DNA from: Rhodospirillales bacterium
Lineage (GTDB): Bacteria > Pseudomonadota > Alphaproteobacteria > Rhodospirillales > Shumkoniaceae
Assembly: GCA_018432935.1 (NCBI GenBank)
Contig: JAHDSF010000050.1
Location: forward strand, 1-36,002
DNA: 36,002 nt
Direction of reading: 5' to 3'
Position numbers and translations under genes: made by a program. Each line of letters begins with the position of its first letter. Positions within the stretch are counted from its first letter, which is position 1. Shown here piece after piece: positions 15,342 through 25,973 of the stretch. The notes beneath the pieces are model-generated. The model did not search any database. It saw nothing but the letters and a program-made list of their open reading frames with translations, and was not told where the DNA came from.

Positions 15342-15690
15342 GACGATTCCCTTGGGTTCCGGCGGAGCCGCCGATGATGAGAGTGTCCTGTATGGGGGCA
15401 AGGTAGTCGGGAGCCGTGGGGACGTACAGCATACAGAAGTACACCCGCGCCGTATCACATCTGCGCCGCTGGTCCGCGGCGGAATTGGCTGCCAGGAACA
15501 CGAGCGCCGAAGCGGTCTCATCAACTGAATGCAAAGAACGACGTATATTGCCCGAACTACACCGCCTGCCACGGCCCGCGGTCACCGTTTCTTAACGACG
15601 GCCGCCCTAGTGTTCTTCCAAAGAGTTGCAATGAAGCGCCGGACACTCTCGCGTTTGCGGCTGTCGGTATCAGGTTCGGGAGGGAGCTCG
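15342..15690. other. Divergent intergenic region between two chemoreceptor genes
   Basis: About 350 nt with no convincing gene. Two in-frame ATGs at 15529 and 15631 could extend the plus-strand receptor, but the added residues show no homology and the best ribosome site (GGGAGGGAG) is just before 15691. It must hold the promoters of both receptor genes; I did not see a clear flagellar sigma-28 type or sigma-70 promoter. Confidence 0.5.
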
Positions 15691-17829
15691 ATGAGGCGGT
15701 CTAGCCTTGGCCTTCAGATTCTCGCAAGACTGGCGGGCCCCGGCCTGCTCATTGTGGTTGGCCTGGCGCTGGCCTTGGCTTGGCCGGCAACGCCTTGGGG
15801 CTTCTGGGGGGCGATCCTCGCCACCGTCCTCGGGCTCGCCTGGCTGGCGGCCTCTTTGGCGAGCCGGACCTTCGGTCCCCTGCACGAACTTGCCGAGACG
15901 ATGGCGCGGCTGACGGAGAACGACCTCACGGTCGCCGTCGCCCACACCGAGCGGCGCGACGAGATCGGCCGCATCGCCCACCACATCGAGACCCTCAAGC
16001 GCCACGCCGTCGGCCGCCGCAAGAAAGAGGAGCACGATGCCGCCGAGGTGTTCGCCCGCGAGGACCGCCGCCACGCGATCGACACCCTGACCCGCGAGTT
16101 CGACACCACCGCCCAGGGCGCCCTCGACGAGGTCGCGGCCGCCGCCGACCAGCTCAACACGATCGCGCAGGTGATGGCCGATACCGCCCGCGCCGCCAGC
16201 GATCAGGCAGCCACCGGAGCGACCGCGTCGAAGCGGCTGTCGAGCAGCGTCGAGACGGCGGCCTCCGCCGCCGAGGAGCTGTCTTCCTCGATTGCCGAGA
16301 TCAGCCGCCAGGTCTCCCGCTCCTCGGACGTGTCGGGAAGCGTCGCCGACGAGGCGCGCCGCACCCGCGTCATCATCGACGCGCTGGCCGAGAAGGCGAC
16401 CCGCATCGACGAGGTCATCAGCCTGATCCAGAACGTCGCCAGCCAGACCAACCTGCTGGCCCTCAACGCCACCATCGAGGCGGCGCGGGCCGGCGAGGCC
16501 GGCAAGGGCTTCGCGGTGGTGGCCAACGAGGTCAAGAACCTGGCCAGCCAGACCGAGAACGCGACCGGGGTCATCTCGTCCCACATCGCCGAGGTCCAGG
16601 CGGCGACGCGCGACGCCGTCGGCTCGATCGGCGGCATCGTCGGTCGCATCGAGGAGATCAGCGAGATTGCCGCGGCGATTGCCTCGTCGGTGACCCAGCA
16701 GTCGTCGGCCACCGACGAGATCGCACGCAACGTTCAGGAGGCGGCGACCGGCACCCTCCGCGTCTCGGAGATCATCGACGAGGTCACCCAGGCGGCGACC
16801 CGCACCGGCGACACCGCAGGGCAGGTGCTGACCTCGGCGCAGTCGCTGGGCCGCCAGTCGGGCTCGCTGAAGACGGTGGTCGGCACCTTCCTGGCCGAGG
16901 TGGCCCGTGTTTCGGGCAGCGAGCAGCGCGCCTTCCGCTGCGCCGACGTCCACCCCGCCGACTATCCGACGGTGGCGGCCGCCGAGCAGCTGGGCCGCGT
17001 CCTCGCCGAGAAGACGGACGGCAAACTCACCGTCGAGGTGTTCCCGAACGGCGCCCTCGGCTCCGAGAAGAACGCGATCGAGCAGGTGGGGCTGGGCGGC
17101 CTCGACATGGTGCGGGTCAGCTCGGGCGTGTTCCACGACCTGGTGCCAGAGGTGATGATCCTGGCGTTGCCGTTCCTCTACCGGGATGTCGAGCATCACC
17201 GGAAGGTCATCTACGGGCCGATCGGCGATCGCATCCTCGCCGCCTGCGAGAAGGCGGGCTATGTCGGTCTCGCCCTGCTCGAGTCGGGATCGCGCTCCAT
17301 TTACGCCAAGAAGCCGGTGCGCAGGCCCGCAGATCTCCGCGGCGCCCGGCTGCGGGTGATCGCCTCCGAACTGTGGACCGAGCTGGCGCGCGCCCTGGGC
17401 GCCGTGCCGGCGCCGATCCCGCACCCGGCGGTGGGCAACGCGTTGCGGACAGGCCAGATCGAAGCCGCCGAGAACAACTATTCCACCTACGAAAGCGGCC
17501 GCCACTTTGAAGGCGCCCCGATCTACAGCGAAACGCGGCACGTCATGTGCCCCGAGATCCTCGTCTTCTCGAAGAAGATCTGGGACACCCTCGACGAGGC
17601 CGAGAAGACGCTCTTGCGCGCCGCCGTCAGGGAAACGATCCCGTTCTATGTCAAGCTTTGGCAGGAGAAGGAGGCGTCCGCCCGCAAGAGCCTCGAAACG
17701 GCAGGCGTGACCTTCGTCAACGACGTCGCCAGGGACGAGTTCGTGAGCGTCGTCAGGCCGGTCTGGGATCGCTTCGCCGCTTCGCCGCAGCTGAGACAGC
17801 TGGCCGAGGAGATCGCTGCCGTTCGGTAG
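15691..17829 (+). CDS. Chemoreceptor fused to a C-terminal TRAP DctP-type solute-binding domain
   Basis: A single uninterrupted frame of 712 residues. Residues about 14-57 form two hydrophobic segments with only a few residues between them, so there is no periplasmic sensor domain. A HAMP-like region (about 58-110) and a complete methyl-accepting signalling domain follow; the tip is [20 protein letters not shown] near 249-268. From about residue 413 the sequence becomes a TRAP-transporter DctP-type binding protein ([52 protein letters not shown], which holds the usual carboxylate-binding Arg; [13 protein letters not shown]). No signal peptide or membrane segment precedes that domain. With an inside N-terminus ([13 protein letters not shown]) both ends should be cytoplasmic. 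It is divergent from the HBM receptor gene. Family assignment of each half is firm; the joint function is inference. Confidence 0.9.
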   Translation: MRRSSLGLQILARLAGPGLLIVVGLALALAWPATPWGFWGAILATVLGLAWLAASLASRTFGPLHELAETMARLTENDLTVAVAHTERRDEIGRIAHHIETLKRHAVGRRKKEEHDAAEVFAREDRRHAIDTLTREFDTTAQGALDEVAAAADQLNTIAQVMADTARAASDQAATGATASKRLSSSVETAASAAEELSSSIAEISRQVSRSSDVSGSVADEARRTRVIIDALAEKATRIDEVISLIQNVASQTNLLALNATIEAARAGEAGKGFAVVANEVKNLASQTENATGVISSHIAEVQAATRDAVGSIGGIVGRIEEISEIAAAIASSVTQQSSATDEIARNVQEAATGTLRVSEIIDEVTQAATRTGDTAGQVLTSAQSLGRQSGSLKTVVGTFLAEVARVSGSEQRAFRCADVHPADYPTVAAAEQLGRVLAEKTDGKLTVEVFPNGALGSEKNAIEQVGLGGLDMVRVSSGVFHDLVPEVMILALPFLYRDVEHHRKVIYGPIGDRILAACEKAGYVGLALLESGSRSIYAKKPVRRPADLRGARLRVIASELWTELARALGAVPAPIPHPAVGNALRTGQIEAAENNYSTYESGRHFEGAPIYSETRHVMCPEILVFSKKIWDTLDEAEKTLLRAAVRETIPFYVKLWQEKEASARKSLETAGVTFVNDVARDEFVSVVRPVWDRFAASPQLRQLAEEIAAVR

Positions 17830-17883
17830 AGCCGCGCTGTCCGAGCGGGACGACGCTGGCGGCGAGGATGCGAGCGCCGCTTT

Positions 17884-19023
17884 CTACGCCTGGGCGGCGC
17901 GCGATTCGGCGGCGGGTTCCGCAGGAGGAACCGCCGGCTCTCCCGCGCCGAGCGACGCTGCGCGCGCCTCGAGGCGGTCTGCCTCGGCGTGGCGGCGAAG
18001 CGCCCGCAGCACCGATGCGTAGTTGCGCAAGCCCCGGAGCAGGCTGGGGTCGCCGGCCGGCAGGACCTTTTCCTTGATCACCAGGGCGCGCCGCAGCAGC
18101 GGTTCCGCCGCCTCGAGATTGCCCTGCTTCTTGTACAGCAGGGCGAGGTTGTTGAGCCCGGTCGCAATCGCCGGGTGGTCGGGGCCGTGGTTGTGCTCGT
18201 CGACCGCGAGCGCGCGTTTGTAGAGGGGCTCGGCGGCCTCGTACCGGCCCAGCGCATAGCGCACCATGGCCAGGTTGTTGAGTGCGGTCGCAAGCTCCGG
18301 GTCGTGGGGATCGAGCGTGCGCTCGCGAATCGCCAGCGCCGTCTCGAACGAATCCGCCGCCGCCATGAAACTGCCCGCGCTGTAGGCCGCGGTGCCGTGC
18401 TTGTTGAGATAGGCGGTACGGGCTTTCTCGTCGGCCTCGGGCAGAAGCTGGATCGCTTCCAGGTAGTGCTTGGCGGCGACCGGGAAAGCGGTCGCCGCGA
18501 ACATCAGGTCGCCCATCAGCGCTTCGAGGGCGGCCGTCGCCGCCAGCCGCCGCTCCGCCGTCCGGCGCTGCTCGCGCCCGGTGGTGGCTTCATGCCCCGA
18601 GATGTCCCCCAGGATCTCGACCGCGCGGTCGAAGGCACCGCCGGCGATCACCGCACGCGCCTCCTCGAGAGCATCGGGCCGGAAAGTGTCGGCCGCCGCG
18701 GTCTCCAGGGCGCGGGACACGGTATCGAACTGGTCCAGCAGCTCGCGCATGCGGGCCTCGATCTCTGCCCGCGCCACGCCGCGATCGAGGAGGAATTGCT
18801 GATAGGCGCCGGCAGGCGCGCTCGGCAGCGCCGGTTCGGCAACCCGCGATTCGAGCAGCGCCCGCGGCGGCGCCTGAACGACGATCGGCCGCCGTGAGCG
18901 GCGGCCGATCAGCACCCCCAGGACAAGCGTCAGCACGCCCGCCAAGCCGACGACGATCGCGATCCCGGGATCGTCGAGCACCGCCCACACCTGCGCAAGG
19001 GTTTGTGCCGGCGCGTTTTCCAT
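17884..19023 (-). CDS. Membrane-anchored tetratricopeptide repeat protein
   Basis: A 379-residue protein with one hydrophobic segment near the N-terminus (about residues 21-41, IAIVVGLAGVLTLVLGVLIG) followed by RRSRR, which indicates an anchored protein with the rest on the cytoplasmic side. A helical region (about 70-180) leads into kinesin-light-chain-type TPR units at about 200-350, recognisable from repeated ALNNLAMVRYALGRYEAAEP and GLNNLALLYKKQGNLEAAEP. TPRs bind partner proteins; the partner is unknown. The C-terminus is Ala/Pro/Glu-rich and probably disordered. Its gene is convergent with the MCP-DctP fusion (54-nt gap) and lies 64 nt after the SYLF gene on the same strand, so the last two may share a transcript. 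Confidence 0.85.
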   Translation of the reverse strand: MENAPAQTLAQVWAVLDDPGIAIVVGLAGVLTLVLGVLIGRRSRRPIVVQAPPRALLESRVAEPALPSAPAGAYQQFLLDRGVARAEIEARMRELLDQFDTVSRALETAAADTFRPDALEEARAVIAGGAFDRAVEILGDISGHEATTGREQRRTAERRLAATAALEALMGDLMFAATAFPVAAKHYLEAIQLLPEADEKARTAYLNKHGTAAYSAGSFMAAADSFETALAIRERTLDPHDPELATALNNLAMVRYALGRYEAAEPLYKRALAVDEHNHGPDHPAIATGLNNLALLYKKQGNLEAAEPLLRRALVIKEKVLPAGDPSLLRGLRNYASVLRALRRHAEADRLEARAASLGAGEPAVPPAEPAAESRAAQA

Positions 19024-19087
19024 GCTTCGTGTTTAGCCTTCGCCGAATCCCGGCGCAAGGCCGCTCTTGCGGACGCCCCCTTGAGCG

Positions 19088-19774
19088 TCAGCCGCGCCGC
19101 GCGAGCTTGCCGCGCAGCGCGTCGGCGTGCGGGTTGCTGCCTGCCCCGCCCAGCACGATGTCGCGCGGCTCCAGCGGCTGCCCGTAGTAGGCCTGGTTGA
19201 GGTCGTTGCGGCGAACCAGCATGGAGCCTTCGAAGCTGGCGCCGGCATAAGCCCCGAGGTTGGCGTTGACGAACACCACCACGTCGGCGCCGAGGTTGGT
19301 GGTCGTGGCAGCCTCGGCGCCCGCGCCCATGGTGCCGACGGTTATCCCCATGTCGGCGCCCAGCTTGCCTTGGTGCTTGAGAATCGATTCGATGGCGCCT
19401 TGACTGCGGATCGCCATCACCACCTCGGTATCCTGGATGCCCATCTGCAGACCGACGCTGCCGGCGGCCAGGGTGTAGAAGGCGGGGTACGACCAGCTGC
19501 CGTCGTCGCGGCGCACCAGCAGGACCCCGCTGCCGCCCTCGGCGCCGCCGATGAGGCCTGCCTTGATCAGGGCGGGGAAGATCATCACCGCCTTGGCGTT
19601 GTCGAGGACGCCGAGAAAGCGTTGGAAGTCCGGTCGCGACCGCACCCGCTCCAGGACGTCCGGGGCCGCCGCCACCAAGTGGCGCGACAGATCGGGCGCG
19701 CTCCTGAACTCGGCGCACGCCGCCACCGCCACAATGCTCACCATCGCCAGCAGGCGTACGAGGCAAGTCCTCAT
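19088..19774 (-). CDS. SYLF-domain (Ysc84-type) lipoprotein
   Basis: A 228-residue secreted protein. The start at 19774 has AGGAGG 5 nt upstream and gives a lipoprotein-type signal (RLLAMVSIVAVAAC, with lipid-modified Cys near residue 20). The mature part is a SYLF lipid-binding domain: VLDNAKAVMIFPALIKAGLI, GGAEGGSGVLLVRRDDGSWS, YPAFYTLAAGSVGLQMGIQD and the closing GASFEGSMLVRRNDLNQAYY. The family binds phosphoinositide-like or anionic lipids in eukaryotes; the bacterial role is unclear. The longer frame to 19960 overlaps the lepA start on the other strand and is rejected. Confidence 0.9.
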   Translation of the reverse strand: MRTCLVRLLAMVSIVAVAACAEFRSAPDLSRHLVAAAPDVLERVRSRPDFQRFLGVLDNAKAVMIFPALIKAGLIGGAEGGSGVLLVRRDDGSWSYPAFYTLAAGSVGLQMGIQDTEVVMAIRSQGAIESILKHQGKLGADMGITVGTMGAGAEAATTTNLGADVVVFVNANLGAYAGASFEGSMLVRRNDLNQAYYGQPLEPRDIVLGGAGSNPHADALRGKLARRG

Positions 19775-19922
19775 CATTCCCTCCTGTCGTATGGCCCGGG
19801 AGGTTAACGAGAAATGGTTAACCGGCGGTGGATGGACCCGGCTCGCGCCCGACGGGGACGCTTCCTCCGGGCCCCCATGAGAGGCTATGACAGGGATGGC
19901 GAATCCTGGTAAAAGCGCGGCC

Positions 19923-21724
<1,802 letters not shown>

Positions 21725-21725
<1 letters not shown>

Positions 21726-22243
21726 TGGCTGGGCCGTCCGGCCTCGGCCGGCACCTGATCCACGAGGCGCACGACGAGCTCGACTGGGCGGAAAGCGAGC
21801 TGAAGCGCGTCCAGGAGCAGCTTGCCGAGGAGGACCGCGAGCATGCCCGCCGGCTGTCCGGCATGGGCGCCCGCAGCGGCGCCGAGCGCGAGGCGCTGAT
21901 GCACGACGTCTCCGCCGACCGCCGGGCGCGCGCGGAAGAGCTCGGCCTGTGCCAGCTCTACTTCCTGCAGAGCCGGGCGGCGCAGCGCTTCTCCCGCCTC
22001 ACCCGCGTCTACGAGATCGCCTGCACGAGCCGTACCGCCACCGATACCCGGGCCCGGCTCGCCGAATTCCTGTTCCGCGCCGGCGACGACGTCGTCCCCG
22101 GCGCCGCAGCCGCGCTCGACCGCCTCGCCGCGGCCCTGACCCGCTACTTCAACGGCGGCCTCACCGACGCCACCGACCAGAGCATCCGCGACGCCTGGAT
22201 CGAGCTGGAGGGCATCTTCGCCAAGCTGGGCCGCCGAGGCTGA
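21725..22243 (+). CDS. Uncharacterised alpha-helical protein coupled to lepA
   Basis: I do not recognise this 172-residue protein. It begins MAGPSGLGRHLIHEAHDELD, is rich in charged residues and Ala, and its first 60 residues (WAESELKRVQEQLAEEDREH) have coiled-coil character. No membrane segment, signal peptide or metal motif is visible. Its ATG overlaps the lepA TGA (TGATG), so it is very likely translationally coupled to lepA. That coupling and good codon use support it as a real gene. Convergent with yjbQ. Confidence 0.75.
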
Positions 22244-22285
22244 TCCCCGCCCCCGCAAAATCCCGCATTTCTCGGCGCGGGTCTC

Positions 22286-22705
22286 CTACTCGCCCAGCAG
22301 GTGCAGCACCACCTGGCGCGAGTGCGGGCGAGCGCGGTGCTCGAAGACGAAGAGGCCCTGCCACGTACCCAGCATCATCCGGCCGTCGTTGACCGGGATC
22401 GACAGCGAGACGTCGGTCAACGCCGAGCGGATATGGGCAGGCATGTCGTCGGGCCCCTCCACGGTGTGGACATAGAGCGAGGGATCCTCGCGCACGAGGC
22501 GCTTGAAGAAGCTCTGCAGGTCCGTCTGCACGTCGGGATCCGCGTTCTCCTGAATCGTCAGCGAGGCGCTGGTGTGGCGGACGAACGCGGTCAGCAGGCC
22601 CTGGCGGATGCCGGTGCCGGCAAGCCAGCGGTCGACCTCGGCGGTGATCTCGGCCAGCCCCTGGCCCCGGGTGCGAACCTCCAGCGTCGTCTGTGCCTGC
22701 TTCAA
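22286..22705 (-). CDS. yjbQ: YjbQ/UPF0047 family protein
   Basis: A 139-residue protein of the UPF0047 (YjbQ) family, annotated as secondary thiamine-phosphate synthase; that activity was inferred from weak complementation and the true role is unsettled. Family marks are VRHTSASLTIQENADPDVQT, the His-containing YVHTVEGPDDMPAHIRSALT and PVNDGRMMLGTWQGLFVFEH, which together hold the conserved metal-binding His and Asp/Glu residues. Length is normal. Its start overlaps the 3' end of the MFS gene by 4 nt (ATGA), so both are in one operon with the transporter first. Confidence 0.93.
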   Translation of the reverse strand: MKQAQTTLEVRTRGQGLAEITAEVDRWLAGTGIRQGLLTAFVRHTSASLTIQENADPDVQTDLQSFFKRLVREDPSLYVHTVEGPDDMPAHIRSALTDVSLSIPVNDGRMMLGTWQGLFVFEHRARPHSRQVVLHLLGE

Positions 22706-23916
22706 TCGTCACTCCCATCGGTTGCGGGCCGCGGCCGCACCAGCAGGGCGAACGAAGCCGCGGCGATCACGGCGCAGGCGAGGATGACGAGCGCCATCGG
22801 CAGCTGGGTCTGGTGCGGCACCAGCCCGGCGGCCCGGCTCGCCAGCGCGGCAACCCCCATCTGGAAGAACCCGGACAGCGCCGATGCGCTGCCCGCGGCC
22901 TGCGGATAGGGGGCGAGAGCGCCGGCCTGCGCGTTGGGAAAGACGACGCCCATGCCGAACATATAGACAGTCATCGGCGCGATGATCACCGCGACGTTCA
23001 TCCAGCCGGCCACCGCAAAGGCGACCAGCACGAGGGCGGCGACCACCGCCACCGCGATCCCGCCCGCGATCATGCGGTCCGGGCTCAGGCGGCGCGCGCA
23101 GCAGGTGACTGCGAAGTTGCCGGCCACGACCCCGGCGGTGTTGAAGATGATGAGCACGCCGAACAGGTCGGGCGAGACCCCGAGCCGTTCGATGAACACG
23201 AATGGCGCTGCCGACACGAACACCATCAGGCCGGCGAACACGCAGGCGGCGCTGATCGAATAGCCCATCACGCCGCGGTGGGCCAGCAGCAGCCGGTAAT
23301 TGCGCAGCATCCCGGCCCAGCCCAGCCCGGCCTCGGGACGGTAGGTCTCGCCCAACCGGAAGGCGACGATCGCCAGCATCACCGCGCCGAACAGGGTGAG
23401 GAACAGGAAGTTGGCGCGCCAGCCGAAATGGACCTGGAGGATGCCGCCGATGATCGGGGTGATCGCCGGCGACACGGCGAACGCCATGCCGATATAGGCC
23501 ATCACCTTGGCGACCTGATCGCGGCCGTAGATGTCGCGCACCATCGCCCGTCCCAGCACCGGCCCGGCGCAGGCCCCGAACGCCTGCACGAAGCGGGCGG
23601 CGATCAGCGTCTCGAGATTGGGCGCGGCGGTGCAAACGATGCTTGCGGCGACATAGAGAACGATGCCGCCGAGCAGCACGCGGCGCCGGCCGAAGCGGTC
23701 CGACAGCGGCCCGTAGCCGAGCTGGGCGAAGGCGAAGGCGGCGAGGAAGACGGTGAAGGTCAGGGACACGCTTTCGGTGCTCTCGGAGAAGTCGGCGCCG
23801 ATCGCCGGCAGCGACGGCACGTAGAGCGAGGTCGAAACCTGGCCGAGGGCGACCAGCGCCACCAGGATGGCGCCGGTGGCGAGCGACGCGGGGACGGGAG
23901 CGGATGTGTCTTTCAT
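22702..23916 (-). CDS. Bcr/CflA family major facilitator transporter
   Basis: A 404-residue inner-membrane MFS protein with about 12 hydrophobic segments, matching the Bcr/CflA drug-resistance subfamily. Characteristic parts are LYVPSLPAIGADFSESTESV in the first external loop and the cytoplasmic loop-2 motif A, GPLSDRFGRRRVLLGG. The sequence FGACAGPVLGRAMVRDIYGR and the region GWRANFLFLTLFGAVM are also subfamily-like. It probably exports a small organic compound by proton antiport; the substrate is not predictable. It precedes yjbQ with a 4-nt overlap. Between it and recR lies the long palindrome at 24004-24061. Confidence 0.9.
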   Translation of the reverse strand: MKDTSAPVPASLATGAILVALVALGQVSTSLYVPSLPAIGADFSESTESVSLTFTVFLAAFAFAQLGYGPLSDRFGRRRVLLGGIVLYVAASIVCTAAPNLETLIAARFVQAFGACAGPVLGRAMVRDIYGRDQVAKVMAYIGMAFAVSPAITPIIGGILQVHFGWRANFLFLTLFGAVMLAIVAFRLGETYRPEAGLGWAGMLRNYRLLLAHRGVMGYSISAACVFAGLMVFVSAAPFVFIERLGVSPDLFGVLIIFNTAGVVAGNFAVTCCARRLSPDRMIAGGIAVAVVAALVLVAFAVAGWMNVAVIIAPMTVYMFGMGVVFPNAQAGALAPYPQAAGSASALSGFFQMGVAALASRAAGLVPHQTQLPMALVILACAVIAAASFALLVRPRPATDGSDD

Positions 23917-24003
23917 GGCCGCCTTGATAGCCGAGAGGGGGGCGCCCCGGAAGCGGAATCGCCGATCCGGAACAAAGCGGCCGGCTGCTACGTCCGCCTG
24001 GCG

Positions 24004-24061
24004 TATTCTGGGGACACTATACTTAATCCGTTGTCGAATTAAGTATAGTGTCCCCAGAATA
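24004..24061. repeat. Perfect 24-bp inverted repeat of REP type
   Basis: Arms 24004-24027 and 24038-24061 are exact inverted copies (core GGGGACACTATACTTAAT) around a 10-nt loop. It lies in the 164-nt spacer between recR and the MFS gene. Palindromes with this GGGGACACTATACTTAAT core occur dispersed in many proteobacterial genomes and are associated with REP-associated tyrosine transposases (RAYT, Y1 family); that assignment is from memory. AT content is markedly higher than the surroundings. It could act as a bidirectional terminator. Confidence 0.8.
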
Positions 24062-24080
24062 TCATCCGCCTAGCCAGCTG

Positions 24081-24674
24081 CTACAGCGGGTGCCGGGCCC
24101 GCAGGGCGGCGGCGATGGTGCCGTCGTCGAGGTAATCGAGCTCGCCGCCGACCGGGACGCCGTGCGCCAAGCCCGAAACCGCGACCCCGGTCCCGGCCAG
24201 GCGATCGGCGATGTAGTGGGCGGTGGTCTGGCCGTCGACCGTGACGCCGGTTGCCAGCACCACCTCCTTGACCTCCTGCTCGACCACCCGGCGCACCAGG
24301 GCCGGGATCGCCAGGTCTTCGGGTCCCACCCCGTCGAGGGCGGACAGCACCCCGCCCAGCACGTGATAGCGGCCGCGGAACACCCCTGCCCGCTCCATCG
24401 CCCACAGGTCGGCGACGTCCTCCACCACGCACACCAGCGTGGCGTCGCGCTTGCCGTCGCTGCAGATGGAACAGGGATCGGCGGTATCGAGATTGCCGCA
24501 CACTGAGCAGGTCCGCACATGGGCGGCGGCATCGCCCATCGCGCGCAAGAGCGGCACCAACGCCGCCTCCTGCCGCTTCAACAGGTAGAGGGCGGCGCGG
24601 CGGGCCGAACGCGGCCCGAGCCCCGGCAGCTTGGCCAGGAGCTGGATCAGGCGCTCGATCTCTCCCCCCGCCAT
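24081..24674 (-). CDS. recR: Recombination mediator RecR
   Basis: Acts with RecO/RecF in loading RecA at gaps. The 197-residue protein has the N-terminal helix-hairpin-helix ([20 protein letters not shown]), the four-cysteine zinc motif ([16 protein letters not shown]), the TOPRIM domain ([18 protein letters not shown]) and the C-terminal Walker-like part ([20 protein letters not shown]). The ATG at 24674, with AGGA 8 nt upstream, is chosen over an in-frame TTG at 24680. It follows ybaB by about 25 nt, the usual order; dnaX, which often precedes them, is absent here. Confidence 0.96.
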   Translation of the reverse strand: MAGGEIERLIQLLAKLPGLGPRSARRAALYLLKRQEAALVPLLRAMGDAAAHVRTCSVCGNLDTADPCSICSDGKRDATLVCVVEDVADLWAMERAGVFRGRYHVLGGVLSALDGVGPEDLAIPALVRRVVEQEVKEVVLATGVTVDGQTTAHYIADRLAGTGVAVSGLAHGVPVGGELDYLDDGTIAAALRARHPL

Positions 24675-24699
24675 CGTCAAGATCCTGTCGGGACCGGGC

Positions 24700-25023
24700 C
24701 TAGAACGGCAGTTTGAAGCCGGGCGGCAGCTGCAGGCCCCCGGTCAGCTCCTGCATCTTCTGCGCCATCAGCGCCTCGGCCTTGGCGCGGCCGTCGTTGA
24801 AGGCGGCGACCAGCAGGTCCTCGAGCACGTCCTTCTCGTTGGCGACGGCAAGCGTGTTGTCGATCTTGACGCCGCGCACCTCGCCCTTGCCGCTCATCGT
24901 CACCTTGACCATGCCTCCGCCGGAAGAGCCGGTGACCTCGAGGGCGCCGAGCTGCTCCTGCATCTGGGCCATCCTGGCCTGCATCTCCTGCGCCTGCTTC
25001 ATCATCTGCCCGAGGTTCTTCAT
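24700..25023 (-). CDS. ybaB: YbaB/EbfC family nucleoid-associated protein
   Basis: A 107-residue DNA-binding protein of the YbaB/EbfC family. The sequence starts [20 protein letters not shown] and continues with the strand region [20 protein letters not shown], both typical. The C-terminal helix has [20 protein letters not shown] and the usual Gly/Leu-rich tail. It is translated with recR from the same strand. Its start is 67 nt from the divergent exonuclease gene, so both promoters lie in that spacer. Confidence 0.95.
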   Translation of the reverse strand: MKNLGQMMKQAQEMQARMAQMQEQLGALEVTGSSGGGMVKVTMSGKGEVRGVKIDNTLAVANEKDVLEDLLVAAFNDGRAKAEALMAQKMQELTGGLQLPPGFKLPF

Positions 25024-25090
25024 CGCGACTCCCTTCGGCGGCCGGTTTTCCTGTAGGCTGACGGGGCGTCACTGTATATCAGGGCCCGTC

Positions 25091-25921
25091 ATGTCCCACC
25101 AGACACTGTTCGTCTTCGATATAGAGACGGTTCCGGACGATACGACGGTCCGCAACCTCACGGGATGCGAAAGCGTCGACGTCGCCGAACGCCGCGCCGA
25201 ACTCGAGCGCTACCACCTGGAGATCACCGACGGCCGCAACGCCTTCCTGCGCCAGCCGTTCCACCGGGTGGTGGCGATCAGCTTCCTGACCGCCGAGATC
25301 CATCGCGACGGCGGCCGCGAATCCTACGTCCTCAACGAGCTGCGCTCGGGCGGCGAGGCGGATTACGACGAGAAGCGCTTGTTGCAGGGCTTCTTCCAGT
25401 ACTTCGAGCGCCTGAAGCCGCGGCTGGTCAGCTTCAACGGCCGCACCTTCGACTTGCCGGTCTTGAAGTACCGGGCGATGCGCCACGGCATCTCCGCCTC
25501 GTGGCTGTTCCAGGCCGGCGACAAGTGGGAAAGCTACGGCAGCCGCTATGCCTGCGACTGGCACTGCGACCTGCTGGAGGTGTTGAGCGACTACGGCGCC
25601 TCGTCGCGGGTCCGGCTCAACGAGGTGTGCGCCACCCTCGGGCTGCCCGGCAAGTTCGGCCCCGACGGCAGCCAGGTCCAGACGATGTGGGACGAGGGGC
25701 GGATCAAGGACATCCGCGACTACTGCGAGACCGACGTGCTCAACACCTACCTGGTCTACCTGCGCTGGCAGCTCCTGCGTGGGGTGCTCGGCCTCGACGA
25801 CCACAACCGCGCCGCCGCCGACGTCATCAGCCTGATCGAGGCCGAGCACGAGTCCCGTCCGCACCTGGGCGGCTTTCTCGCCGCCTGGGGCGAGGCCAGC
25901 GGCGGCAAGTACCTGCTCTGA
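25091..25921 (+). CDS. Predicted 3'-5' exonuclease, PolB-like DnaQ fold
   Basis: A 276-residue protein matching the 'PolB-like 3'-5' exonuclease' family, a stand-alone DnaQ/RNase H-fold nuclease. Exo I is FVFDIETVPDD (Asp10 and Glu12), Exo II is SFNGRTFDLPVLKYRAM, and Exo III is IRDYCETDVLNTYLVYLR. All expected acidic residues are in place, so it should be active on DNA or RNA ends; the substrate is unknown. The ATG at 25091 gives MSHQTLFVFDIET; a longer frame beginning at 24713 overlaps ybaB and is rejected. Convergent with the PAS protein gene. Confidence 0.9.
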   Translation: MSHQTLFVFDIETVPDDTTVRNLTGCESVDVAERRAELERYHLEITDGRNAFLRQPFHRVVAISFLTAEIHRDGGRESYVLNELRSGGEADYDEKRLLQGFFQYFERLKPRLVSFNGRTFDLPVLKYRAMRHGISASWLFQAGDKWESYGSRYACDWHCDLLEVLSDYGASSRVRLNEVCATLGLPGKFGPDGSQVQTMWDEGRIKDIRDYCETDVLNTYLVYLRWQLLRGVLGLDDHNRAAADVISLIEAEHESRPHLGGFLAAWGEASGGKYLL

Positions 25922-25973
25922 GAGACCAAGACCGAACCGCCCGGCCAGGCGCGCCGCAGGGGCGGCCGAACGT

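Noticed and set aside
15670-17541. Minus-strand frame of 623 codons opposite the MCP-DctP gene
   Set aside because: No domain is recognisable and its composition is that of a shadow frame; the plus strand encodes clear MCP and DctP domains.
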